NCBI GenBank assembly: GCA_031281385.1
Contig: JAITFL010000080.1
Coordinates: 1-12,744 of the forward strand
Reading direction: 5' to 3'
Origin: Holophagales bacterium
GTDB taxonomy: Bacteria > Acidobacteriota > Holophagae > Holophagales > Holophagaceae
DNA: 12,744 nucleotides
Made by a program: the position numbers and the translations under genes. Below, piece by piece: positions 1 to 6,128 of the stretch. Position 1 is the first letter of the stretch. Each line of letters begins with the position of its first letter. The notes beneath the pieces were generated by a model. It saw only the letters and a list, made by a program, of their open reading frames with translations, ran no database searches and was not told the origin of the DNA.

Positions 1-1857
1 CCCCCAGTTCCTCCCACTCCGCCACGCCGCCCCAGCATAGACTTGCCGTCCGAGGCGTACCCTGTCATCAACGGCACTTGGGAGGGGACCGCTGGCGCGC
101 CCTACGATTGGAAAATCAAGTTGGACGTCTTCGCCAAAAACGGCATCCAGAAGGTGCTGCTCACCTGCATAGCCCCAAAGTTCCAGACCTTCTATTTCCC
201 CATCGAATATGGCTTTGAAGGCGACGCGGCACTGCTGTGGTGGAACGACGAGGACAACAGGGGGAAGATGGAGCTGCGGGTTGGCTGGGGCAACCAAGCC
301 GTGGGTACGTTTGAGCAAAAGAAGTGGGGCGGGCCCGTGCCAATCACGCTGTCCAAAACATCTAATGCACCAAAGGACGGCGCCGCGCCCTACCACGGCA
401 CATGGGAGGGCAAGCTGGGCGACCCATTCCAATGGAACGTGAGGTTCGACTGCTTTGCGGCAAACGGCTTGCAAAAAGTGTTGGCATCCATGACAGGAAA
501 TGGACCTGACGCCCTTTTTTTTGAAGTCAACCACATGCTAGAGGGCGACGGCCTATTGATATGGTTCAACGACAATGCCAACAGGGCAAAGATCAAGCTC
601 CAATTCAATGAGGCAGGCCAGTTGGCGGGCGAATACAGCCAAGTTGGGCTGGGAAAGGCGCATGGCGTTTTTTCAAAGACTGCGGCAGAGCCGACAGACG
701 GCGCAACGCCCTACCACGGCACCTGGGAAGGCAAGATGGGCGAACCATTTGGATGGGACATGAGGTTCGACTGCTTTGCGGCAGGGGGCTTTGAAAAAGT
801 GCTGGTCTCTATGACAGGGAATGGCCTGAACGACCGCTTTTTTGAAGTCAACCACACCCTAGAGAGCGATGGCCTGCTGCTGTTGTGGAACAACGAAGCA
901 GATAGGGTGACAGTGAAGCTTAGGTTCAACGAGGCCGGGCAGTTGGCGGGCGAATACAGCCACCGTAGGCTTGGAAAGGCGCAATGCGTCCTTTCAAGGA
1001 CAGCGGCAGAGCCGACAGATGGGAGAAAACCCGCAGGGTCGCAAAAGGGCTTTGCCCAAATTCTGAAAGATAATGGCGACTTTGCAAAACCGGTGAAATT
1101 TGAGTACGACTTTTCCCACCCCAAGCTGGCCGAGCTTAGGAATAAATATGGCTTTGCAAACATAGCCGGCAAAGGGGACACGCAGAGCAAGGCGATAAAT
1201 TTGCTCAACTGGCTGTGCAAGGGCACCCACCACAAAGGCTATGACAGCCACATAGAGTTGAACGCCTTGGCCCTATTGGAATACACATACAACAAGGGGC
1301 CAGAGAATGGCGTCAACTGCGCCAACCTTTCGGTGATCCTCAGCGAGATGTGCCTGTCTGTGGGCATACAGGCCCGCGCACTGTGGCTTTATCCGGCAAA
1401 CCCCAACGACTACGACAACCACGTCGTAGTTATGGTCTGGGCGCCCGAGCGAAGCAAGTGGATCATGCTTGACCCTTCATTCAACGTCTATTTCAGCGAC
1501 GAGGCGGGCAACGTGCTATCGCCGATGGAGGCAAGGGAAGGCATAGCCCAAGGCAGTAAGTTGAAGCTGAACCAAGATTCCAAAATAAGCTATGTGGAGT
1601 ACGTCAACTACATGGCCAAGGACATGTTCTACTTCAACAGCGCCACAAAGACCAGCTTCGGCACCTTTTCGGGCCAGTATGAACGTGCGTACCTGTGTCC
1701 AGGCAGCTTCGACCTGAAGGACTGGAGAATAAAGAACATGCGCTTCCGAAACACTCTCGGCAGCCCCCTCTCCGATGAAGAACTGGCAAAGCGCGAAGAG
1801 CGGATTATGCAGCAGAAATACCTGTTCGCTACGATGGAGAGTTTTTTTGGGAAGTGA
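1..1857 (+). CDS. Transglutaminase-like protein with three tandem N-terminal repeats (5' end cut by the window)
   Basis: The frame is open from base 1 to the TGA at 1855-1857 with no upstream stop, so the first in-frame start codon (TTG at 43) is unlikely to be the real start. The first codons read as a proline-rich linker (PPVPPTPPRRPS), which suggests more protein upstream. Three repeats of about 107-111 residues, each opening with a GTWEG motif, occupy bases 58-1032. A transglutaminase-like (papain-fold) domain follows, with the nucleophile in NCANLSVILSEMC (Cys codon 1318-1320), His in DYDNHVVVMVW (1420-1422) and Asp in WIMLDPSF (1471-1473). These match the family's Cys-His-Asp triad. Such domains act as proteases, amidases or crosslinkers, and the substrate cannot be read here. 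Any signal peptide would lie outside the window, so location is unknown. The gene downstream is convergent and unrelated. Confidence 0.85.
   Translation, partial: PPVPPTPPRRPSIDLPSEAYPVINGTWEGTAGAPYDWKIKLDVFAKNGIQKVLLTCIAPKFQTFYFPIEYGFEGDAALLWWNDEDNRGKMELRVGWGNQAVGTFEQKKWGGPVPITLSKTSNAPKDGAAPYHGTWEGKLGDPFQWNVRFDCFAANGLQKVLASMTGNGPDALFFEVNHMLEGDGLLIWFNDNANRAKIKLQFNEAGQLAGEYSQVGLGKAHGVFSKTAAEPTDGATPYHGTWEGKMGEPFGWDMRFDCFAAGGFEKVLVSMTGNGLNDRFFEVNHTLESDGLLLLWNNEADRVTVKLRFNEAGQLAGEYSHRRLGKAQCVLSRTAAEPTDGRKPAGSQKGFAQILKDNGDFAKPVKFEYDFSHPKLAELRNKYGFANIAGKGDTQSKAINLLNWLCKGTHHKGYDSHIELNALALLEYTYNKGPENGVNCANLSVILSEMCLSVGIQARALWLYPANPNDYDNHVVVMVWAPERSKWIMLDPSFNVYFSDEAGNVLSPMEAREGIAQGSKLKLNQDSKISYVEYVNYMAKDMFYFNSATKTSFGTFSGQYERAYLCPGSFDLKDWRIKNMRFRNTLGSPLSDEELAKREERIMQQKYLFATMESFFGK
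58..1032 (+). repeat. Three tandem in-frame coding repeats (about 107 residues each)
   Basis: The repeats span bases 58-390, 391-711 and 712-1032. The second and third are each exactly 107 codons and share about 73 of 107 residues by hand alignment, with long runs of matching DNA, so that duplication is fairly recent. The first is much more diverged but keeps GTWEG, an aromatic/acidic core and the final linker pattern (KDGAAP versus TDGATP and TDGRKP). Short alternating hydrophobic stretches suggest a beta-rich domain. I do not recognise the family; GxWxG motifs also occur in lipocalin- and avidin-like barrels, but that is only a resemblance. Confidence 0.85.
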
Positions 1858-1885
1858 TGTCAGGTACAAGTTACAAGAGGTCGCT

Positions 1886-2184
1886 GCGCGGCGAGGTTAT
1901 TCGCCTTGCGGTACCACCGGGCAGGATTGGTACCCGGTAGAGGTATTTGCTCGGCGCATTTCTTACGTACTCGGGAAGATGGCCCCGGTGACTTGACTCG
2001 TTCAATGCCGGTTCATGGAGCCCGCCCGGATGCTGAACTGGGGTGCGCTCGGTTGCATCGCTCGCAGGCTCGCGCTGCCCCGCTTGCACCCCAGACCCCG
2101 GGTACTCGCCTCGCCTACTGCCCTATGTAGGAACTGATACATGGACATGGCTTCGATGGGCGAGTGGATGCTCGGAGTGGCTCC
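1886..2184 (+). repeat. Intergenic structured repeat, copy A
   Basis: This fills most of the 357-base gap between two convergent genes. It shares three blocks with copy B at 3922-4164: a left hairpin (1887-1905, 18 of 19 bases matching), a 72-base core (2089-2160, about 65 of 72) and a right end finishing in GTGGCTCC (2177-2184). Visible structure includes GGCGA/TCGCC around a 6-base loop (1894-1905), a perfect 9-bp inverted repeat CTGGGGTGC/GCACCCCAG (2038-2046 with 2086-2094), CCTAC/GTAGG around TGCCCTAT (2114-2118 with 2127-2131) and GGAG/CTCC near 2175-2184. No ORF here has coding character. The strand is given as + because G-T pairs are retained better on that strand. Confidence 0.75.
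2114..2131 (+). other. Conserved hairpin in copy A
   Basis: The stem CCTAC/GTAGG encloses the 8-base loop TGCCCTAT. The equivalent hairpin in copy B (4091-4108) has the identical loop, but a stem with a T-A pair replaced by A-T and a C-G pair replaced by T-G. The loop is unchanged while the stem bases change in a pair-preserving way. Confidence 0.6.
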
Positions 2185-2214
2185 GATGGGTGCGATAGGG
2201 GAATTCAAGCCGCC

Positions 2215-3771
2215 TCATTTTTGCCTCAGCCTGCTCTTCCGCCTTCCGTAAACCGCATATATCACTAGCCCCGCGACCAGCCAGAGGGCAAAGCGTTTCC
2301 AAGTCAGGCCGGGGAGCCCCAAGGCGAGCCAGACGCAAGCCAGTATCCCCAAGGGAGCTGACAGCCAGACTAGGGGCATCCTGAATCTGCGCTGGACGTC
2401 GGGCCTTTTCAGCCTAAGAATTACAACGCCTATGCAGACCAGCGAAAAGGCGAACAGCGTGCCTATGTTGGTCAGCTCCACCACTTCGCTGATGTTCAAA
2501 AAGGCGGCGGGGATTGCCACCACTAGGCCAGTCAGCAGCGTCGCGTTTGCCGGGGTGGAGCGCTTTGCGCTGATCCTGCCAAACCAAGGACCCAACAGCC
2601 CGTCTCGACCCATCGCCATGAATATCCTTGGCTGGCCTATCTGAAAGACCAGCAGTGCAGCAGTTGTAGCAATAACCGCCCCCGCGCTTATCACGCCGGC
2701 CAAAACGGTATATCCTTTTTGCTCAAATATGTACGCCAGCGGGTCGGCTATGCCCTCTAGCTGGGTGTACTTCAGCATCCCGGTCACCACCAGCGCTATA
2801 AGGGCATAGATTATGGTGCAGACGGCCAATGACCAGAGTATGCCCCTTGGCAGATCCTTAGCGGGGTCGCGGCATTCTTCCGCCGTGGTGCTGACCGAAT
2901 CGAAGCCTATGAAAGCAAAGAAGATGATCGCGGCACCAGCCTGCACCCCTCTCCAGCCATTTGGGAAAAAGGGCTGGTAATTTTCGCCGCTGACAAACCT
3001 TGCGCCCGCGCCTATGACCAGCAAGAGGATCGCCACCTTGAGGATCACCATCCAGTTGTTTGCGCGGCTGCTCTCTTTTATCCCCCTATAGACTAGGTAC
3101 GTGATCACAATGGTGATGACGACTGCCAGCATGTTGAAGGTCAGCGGAAAGCCAAATAGCGTGGGGGCTTCTTTCAGGGCTTCCCAATTGGCGAACAATT
3201 CGCACTCTGGCCCCCCAGCCTTTGCCGATGCCAGCGCGGAAAGTTTTTCAGCCAATGGCGCAGTTCCCTCTCTATACATCAGCGCGGTGCGAGGATCCAT
3301 AGCCAGCCAGCCGGGGATGTTGACGTGGAAAACGTTTGACAGAAAGCTCCTTGCGTAGTCCCCCCAAGAGATGGCCACAGCCACGTTGCTGACGGCATAC
3401 TCCAGCAACAGGTCCCAGCCGATTATCCATGCCGCCAATTCGCCCATTGTGGCGTAGGCGTACGTATAAGCGGAGCCGGAAACTGGTATCATGCTTGACA
3501 TTTCCGCGTACGCCAAGGCCGTGAAGAGACAGGCGAAGGCGACTAGGATGATGCTGGCTACAAGGCCCGGCCCAGCAGCCAAGCGGCCATCCATGATATT
3601 TCCCGCAGCAGCGGTGCCTATTGTTGAAAAAATCCCCGCGCCAATGATGGCTCCAAGGCCAAAGAGAGCCAAGTCAAAGGCCGTCAGGTTGCGCTTCAGC
3701 TTGTGGCCCGGCGCGTCCACGCCGGCCTGGAGCTGCTCGATGGACTTTGTGCGAAATAGCTGCTTGAACAT
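2215..3771 (-). CDS. APC-superfamily amino acid permease (cationic amino acid transporter-like)
   Basis: A 518-residue integral inner-membrane transporter that probably imports amino acids by proton-coupled symport or exchange. The first membrane helix carries the APC signature GLGAIIGAGIF (residues 38-48). SGSAYTYAYATMGE (98-111) and the following WDLLLEYAVSN segment are typical of the CAT/YfnA subgroup. FFAFIGFDSVSTTAEE (284-299) with DPAKDLPRGI is the conserved helix 6-7 region. Around twelve or more hydrophobic segments fit the usual 450-520 residue length. The ATG at 3769-3771 is preceded by a weak AGG about 9 bases upstream and starts directly before the conserved N-terminal region. The gene is monocistronic, convergent with the transglutaminase-like gene and divergent from the DUF58 gene. 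Family assignment is firm; the substrate (Arg/Lys or small neutral amino acids) is not readable. Confidence 0.9.
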   Translation of the reverse strand: MFKQLFRTKSIEQLQAGVDAPGHKLKRNLTAFDLALFGLGAIIGAGIFSTIGTAAAGNIMDGRLAAGPGLVASIILVAFACLFTALAYAEMSSMIPVSGSAYTYAYATMGELAAWIIGWDLLLEYAVSNVAVAISWGDYARSFLSNVFHVNIPGWLAMDPRTALMYREGTAPLAEKLSALASAKAGGPECELFANWEALKEAPTLFGFPLTFNMLAVVITIVITYLVYRGIKESSRANNWMVILKVAILLLVIGAGARFVSGENYQPFFPNGWRGVQAGAAIIFFAFIGFDSVSTTAEECRDPAKDLPRGILWSLAVCTIIYALIALVVTGMLKYTQLEGIADPLAYIFEQKGYTVLAGVISAGAVIATTAALLVFQIGQPRIFMAMGRDGLLGPWFGRISAKRSTPANATLLTGLVVAIPAAFLNISEVVELTNIGTLFAFSLVCIGVVILRLKRPDVQRRFRMPLVWLSAPLGILACVWLALGLPGLTWKRFALWLVAGLVIYAVYGRRKSRLRQK

Positions 3772-3808
3772 TAGGAACCTACTTTATTTGTAAACGTACT
3801 TGCACTGC

Positions 3809-3851
3809 CCGCATCCACAATTGTCAATTGTCCTTCATCCATTGTCAATTT
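3809..3851 (+). repeat. 43-base inverted repeat, left copy (ATTGTCAATTG type)
   Basis: Read on the plus strand it starts CCGCATCCAC and contains two ATTGTCAATT units. The reverse complement of 5416-5458 matches it at 38 of 43 bases without gaps. The two copies therefore face each other across the DUF58 gene, repeat copy B and the structured spacer, about 1.65 kb in all. A third partial unit, CCATTGTCAATTTTGAT, follows copy B at 4163-4179. Confidence 0.8.
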
Positions 3852-3856
3852 GAGAC

Positions 3857-3867
3857 ACTTGCAAAAC
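3857..3867 (+). repeat. Short dispersed repeat ACTTGCAAAAC
   Basis: An 11-base unit immediately right of the left 43-base repeat. The same unit or its complement recurs at 4148-4158, 5160-5170 and 5175-5185, with near copies at 5304-5313 and 5372-5382, all inside the stretch bracketed by the 43-base inverted repeats. Confidence 0.65.
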
Positions 3868-3921
3868 CATCCCAAATTTTTTCCTATTACTGGGTGGCAA
3901 TTCCATCGTGCCTAATGGACA

Positions 3922-4164
3922 CGCGGCGAGGTCATTCGCCGCTTGAACCTCGGGGCTGAAACTTTTCGGCCTTCGGCGTTCAGCACCGGGGCATGGAAAA
4001 ACTTCCGAATGCTAACTGGGGATTCGCTCAGCACGGCCTCGCATGCGAGTCCGCACTTCGCTACTCCCCAGACCCCGGGTACTCGCCTCGCTAACTGCCC
4101 TATGTTGGGGCAGATACATGGACATGGCTTCGATGGACGGGCGGATAGTTTTGCAAGTGGCTCC
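3922..4164 (+). repeat. Intergenic structured repeat, copy B
   Basis: This lies in the 450-base divergent gap between the permease and DUF58 genes, and matches copy A in the left hairpin, the 72-base core (4066-4137) and the right end. In this copy the left hairpin is a perfect 7-bp stem GCGGCGA/TCGCCGC around GGTCAT. GCTGAA/TTCAGC forms a middle stem. The main stem is CTGGGGA/TCCCCAG (4016-4022 with 4065-4071), plus one further pair after a mismatch, with a 38-39-base interior as in copy A. CTCGCATGCGAG inside that interior is a perfect palindrome. CTAAC/GTTGG encloses the conserved TGCCCTAT loop. The rest of the gap holds the ATTGTCAATT units and no gene. Confidence 0.75.
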
Positions 4165-4221
4165 ATTGTCAATTTTGATAATCATGTTGCTCTTGCGGCG
4201 CATTGGCCATATTCTATCGCT

Positions 4222-5199
4222 ATGTACCTGTGGAAAGACTCCCGCCTTAAACTAAGAATCACGCGGCTTGGCGTTCAGTATGTCCTTGTTACCGGCGTGG
4301 TGGGGTTGCTGGGGCTTTTCACCAGCAACAATCTGCTGCATGCGATTTTCGGCATGATGATCGGCCTGCTGCTGGTATCTGGCTGGGCAAGCCGGGCCGC
4401 CATCTTGGGGATAGAACCCGAAAGCGTGGCCACAGGCACTTTTTTTGCCAAAGCCAAGGGCGGGCTTAGGTTGAGGCTCGTGGACAAATGCCCGACAAGG
4501 ACGCGCTGCCTAGAGATTTCGGCGGCGATTCCGGGTTGCCCATCGGATATCGCCTTTTACCAAGGGGGCCGCCGCATGGCAGAGAAACGGGGTAGGGGGG
4601 GCGAGCCGTCCGCAGTGCTTAAAATCTGGCCATCGAAGAGGGGAAGGGCAAAAATCGCCAGCGTTGATTTTTGCACGTCCTATCCATTTGGCTTTTTGGA
4701 AAAAACCGTGTCGTTCCCCTTCGATGCAGAGTTTTTGGTCGCGCCGCACCCGACGGGCTTTGACAGCTCAAATAGGGGCAGGGGGGATTATTCCGAGCCA
4801 AGCCCACTGTCTGGCTTTTCCAGCCCTGATGGGGCCAGACCCTTTGCCATCGGCGACTCGATCAGCAAAATATACTGGAAGCGCACGGCCCAGCGGGGCG
4901 AGCCTTGGTCGAGGAACATGGAGGGCGACCTGCCCAAAGGGCTGGAATTGGAATTAGACTTGGACGCATGGGCACCCGGCGATGATTTTGAACACGAGCT
5001 AGAAAGGCTGTCCGGCGCGATCCTTGAGGCGAGGCTTCTCAAATCCGCCGTGACGCTCCACATTTTCAAGGGCGGCAGATGCACGGACGCAGCTGGAGCC
5101 ATAGCCGCATGGAGGGTACTCTCCCTAGCGGAGGCCAACGGCCAACAATCACCAGAGCCACTTGCAAAACGTCAGTTTTGCAAGTCACCGGAGGTGTAG
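4222..5199 (+). CDS. DUF58 domain-containing protein
   Basis: A 325-residue protein. I chose the ATG at 4222 because the hydrophobic DUF58 N-terminus follows it at once (two membrane segments, about residues 17-56, RLGVQYVLVTGVVGLLGLF then HAIFGMMIGLLLVSGW). The in-frame codons upstream run through intergenic repeat copy B. No clear Shine-Dalgarno is visible. The family hallmark is present at about 210-236: GDSISKIYWKRTAQRG followed by an E.D pair, corresponding to the GDxxRxIxWxxTAR motif. DUF58 proteins usually sit beside a MoxR AAA+ ATPase, often with a membrane transglutaminase of the TgpA type, and are thought to act in envelope or metal-centre maturation. Neither partner is adjacent here. 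The last ~13 codons fall in a palindromic repeat (5160-5185), so the C-terminal tail LAKRQFCKSPEV is probably acquired sequence. The exact function is unknown. Confidence 0.85.
   Translation: MYLWKDSRLKLRITRLGVQYVLVTGVVGLLGLFTSNNLLHAIFGMMIGLLLVSGWASRAAILGIEPESVATGTFFAKAKGGLRLRLVDKCPTRTRCLEISAAIPGCPSDIAFYQGGRRMAEKRGRGGEPSAVLKIWPSKRGRAKIASVDFCTSYPFGFLEKTVSFPFDAEFLVAPHPTGFDSSNRGRGDYSEPSPLSGFSSPDGARPFAIGDSISKIYWKRTAQRGEPWSRNMEGDLPKGLELELDLDAWAPGDDFEHELERLSGAILEARLLKSAVTLHIFKGGRCTDAAGAIAAWRVLSLAEANGQQSPEPLAKRQFCKSPEV
5160..5185 (+). repeat. Perfect palindrome at the 3' end of the DUF58 gene
   Basis: Two head-to-head copies of the short repeat: ACTTGCAAAAC (5160-5170), a 4-base GTCA loop, then GTTTTGCAAGT (5175-5185). 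The stem is 11 bp without mismatch. It lies inside the last codons of the DUF58 frame, 12 bases before the stop codon ends it. It could act as a transcription terminator or mRNA-end hairpin, but no T-run follows, so I call it a repeat. Confidence 0.7.
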
Positions 5200-5205
5200 G
5201 CTGCG

Positions 5206-5286
5206 CCCGACCGGAGCGGCCTCTGGCGTGGAAGCACTATAAACAGGCAAGTTATAAAATCCAGCCAGAGACGGCGGAAGGTCGGG
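5206..5286 (+). other. Nested inverted repeats in the spacer (possible structured RNA)
   Basis: Three co-linear stems can be drawn: CCCGACC (5206-5212) with GGTCGGG (5280-5286), CTCTGGC (5221-5227) with GCCAGAG (5264-5270), and TATAA (5238-5242) with TTATA (5252-5256). All are perfect and properly nested, giving a long hairpin of about 80 bases with internal loops. It lies just after the DUF58 stop codon. There is no coding ORF and no match to an RNA family I recognise. Confidence 0.5.
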
Positions 5287-5375
5287 AGCAGACGTACCGC
5301 CAAGTTTTGCAAGAAGCTCATTGATTGTGCGAGAGACGAAAGAATCGGAGCGGCACCCTGCCGATGAATCTCTTG

Positions 5376-5394
5376 CAAAAACCTGATGTTTTTG
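5376..5394 (+). other. Short hairpin CAAAAAC/GTTTTTG
   Basis: A perfect 7-bp stem around the loop CTGAT, overlapping a near copy of the TTGCAAAA repeat. It is A/T-rich and lacks a following T-run, so a terminator role is not well supported. Confidence 0.4.
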
Positions 5395-5415
5395 AGCAGT
5401 AAGACTCTGATTATC

Positions 5416-5458
5416 GAATTGACAATTGATAATGGACAATTGACAATGGTGGATGCGG
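5416..5458 (-). repeat. 43-base inverted repeat, right copy (ATTGTCAATTG type)
   Basis: On the minus strand this reads CCGCATCCAC followed by ATTGTCAATTG units and matches 3809-3851 at 38 of 43 bases. It contains two TTGACA strings on the plus strand, but these belong to the repeat unit and no matching -10 box lies at the right distance, so I do not call a promoter. Confidence 0.8.
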
Positions 5459-5485
5459 CCTAGAGCCGCGCTGGTTTCCTTTATC

Positions 5486-5577
5486 GCAGTTCAACCTATT
5501 GTAGGTTGAACCGCTATGCAAAGATTTGCCGCTTATTGTCCGTAGGCGGGCTTTGCCCGACGTTAAGCGGACAATAA
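5486..5577 (+). other. Two strong hairpins upstream of the cytidine deaminase gene
   Basis: Hairpin 1: GTTCAACCT (5489-5497) and AGGTTGAAC (5503-5511) around ATTGT, extended by two GC pairs beyond one mismatch. Hairpin 2: TTATTGTCCG (5533-5542) and CGGACAATAA (5568-5577), with an inner CGGGC/GCCCG stem (5547-5551 with 5555-5559) and a TTT loop. The second ends 32 bases before the ATG at 5610. They may be leader-RNA regulatory structures, a terminator of upstream transcription (hairpin 2 ends in ATAAAAG, not a T-run), or palindromic repeats. Confidence 0.5.
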
Positions 5578-5600
5578 AAGTGCAAATTGCTATAACTACT

Positions 5601-5604
5601 GGAG
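5601..5604 (+). promoter_or_regulatory. Ribosome binding site of the cytidine deaminase gene
   Basis: GGAG five bases before the ATG at 5610. It decides the start, since the longer frame beginning at TTG 5526 runs back through hairpin 2. Confidence 0.75.
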
Positions 5605-5609
5605 AACAA

Positions 5610-6047
5610 ATGGCGGACATGGAAACAAACGCCCCTGAGTGGGAACCTTTGCTGGAGGCCGCATGGCACTCTAGGGAGGGAGCGCACGCGCCATATTCTG
5701 GCTTCAAGGTGGGGGCGGCATTGCTGCTTTCCGATGGGTCAATATTCCCAGGCTGCAATGTCGAAAACGCGGCCTATCCACTCTGCGTCTGCGCGGAAAG
5801 GGCCGCCCTTTGCTCCGCCGTCTCCTTGGTCGCCGCTAGGCCCGGGCAAGTGAAGGCCCTGGTCGTAGTGACTGAGGCAAATGAATTGACACCGCCCTGT
5901 GGAGCGTGCCGCCAAGCCTTTGCGGAGTTCTGCGCCGACTTGCCCATCCTTTTGGCAAACAGGGCAGGGCGCAAATTGTTCAACTTGAGTTTTTTGCTGC
6001 CAGAGGCTTTCACTTCCCAAAACCTTGCGCCCAACAGCCCTAGATAA
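5610..6047 (+). CDS. cdd: Cytidine deaminase
   Basis: A 145-residue zinc enzyme that deaminates cytidine and deoxycytidine to uridine and deoxyuridine in cytosolic pyrimidine salvage. The small tetrameric class is indicated by length (usual 130-140) and motifs: APYSGFKVGAAL near the N-terminus (substrate pocket), GCNVENAAYPLCVCAERAAL with the zinc Cys and catalytic Glu in CAE, and PCGACRQ with the other two zinc cysteines. The E. coli-type enzyme is about twice as long and uses HAE. The start is fixed by the GGAG site. The C-terminus after the core (LLPEAFTSQNLAPNSPR) is the usual variable tail. The gene follows a hairpin-rich leader and is 81 bases upstream of the TPR gene on the same strand, so cotranscription is possible. 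Confidence 0.93.
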   Translation: MADMETNAPEWEPLLEAAWHSREGAHAPYSGFKVGAALLLSDGSIFPGCNVENAAYPLCVCAERAALCSAVSLVAARPGQVKALVVVTEANELTPPCGACRQAFAEFCADLPILLANRAGRKLFNLSFLLPEAFTSQNLAPNSPR

Positions 6048-6128
6048 GGCTAAAATAATCCTTGGAACGCGCTGACGTTCTTTCCGACACAGCCCTAAAG
6101 CGATACGGGCATCGCAGCATCGAGGCAA

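Noticed and set aside
711..1235. A minus-strand ORF of 174 codons
   Set aside because: It is antisense to the repeat region of the transglutaminase-like gene, whose own frame has clear motifs and internal repeats.
2002..2208. A minus-strand ORF sharing a peptide (IEAMSMY...HRAV.EASTRGLG) with another at 4012-4203, as if both repeats encoded a small protein
   Set aside because: Most differences between the two copies in this frame change the amino acid, and they are better explained by preserving base-paired stems; the frames diverge outside the core and lack a ribosome site.
3943..4221. A 93-codon N-terminal extension of the DUF58 protein
   Set aside because: It runs through intergenic repeat copy B, has no family similarity, and the normal N-terminal membrane region begins right after the ATG at 4222.
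5419..5446. TTGACA strings as -35 promoter boxes
   Set aside because: They are part of the 43-base repeat unit and no convincing -10 box lies 16-18 bases downstream.
3809..5458. A CRISPR array or insertion sequence
   Set aside because: The repeats are not evenly spaced, there are no spacers of constant length, and no transposase or cas gene is present.
5526..5609. A 28-codon extension of the cytidine deaminase from TTG
   Set aside because: It reads through a strong hairpin and lacks a ribosome site; the ATG at 5610 has GGAG at ideal spacing.
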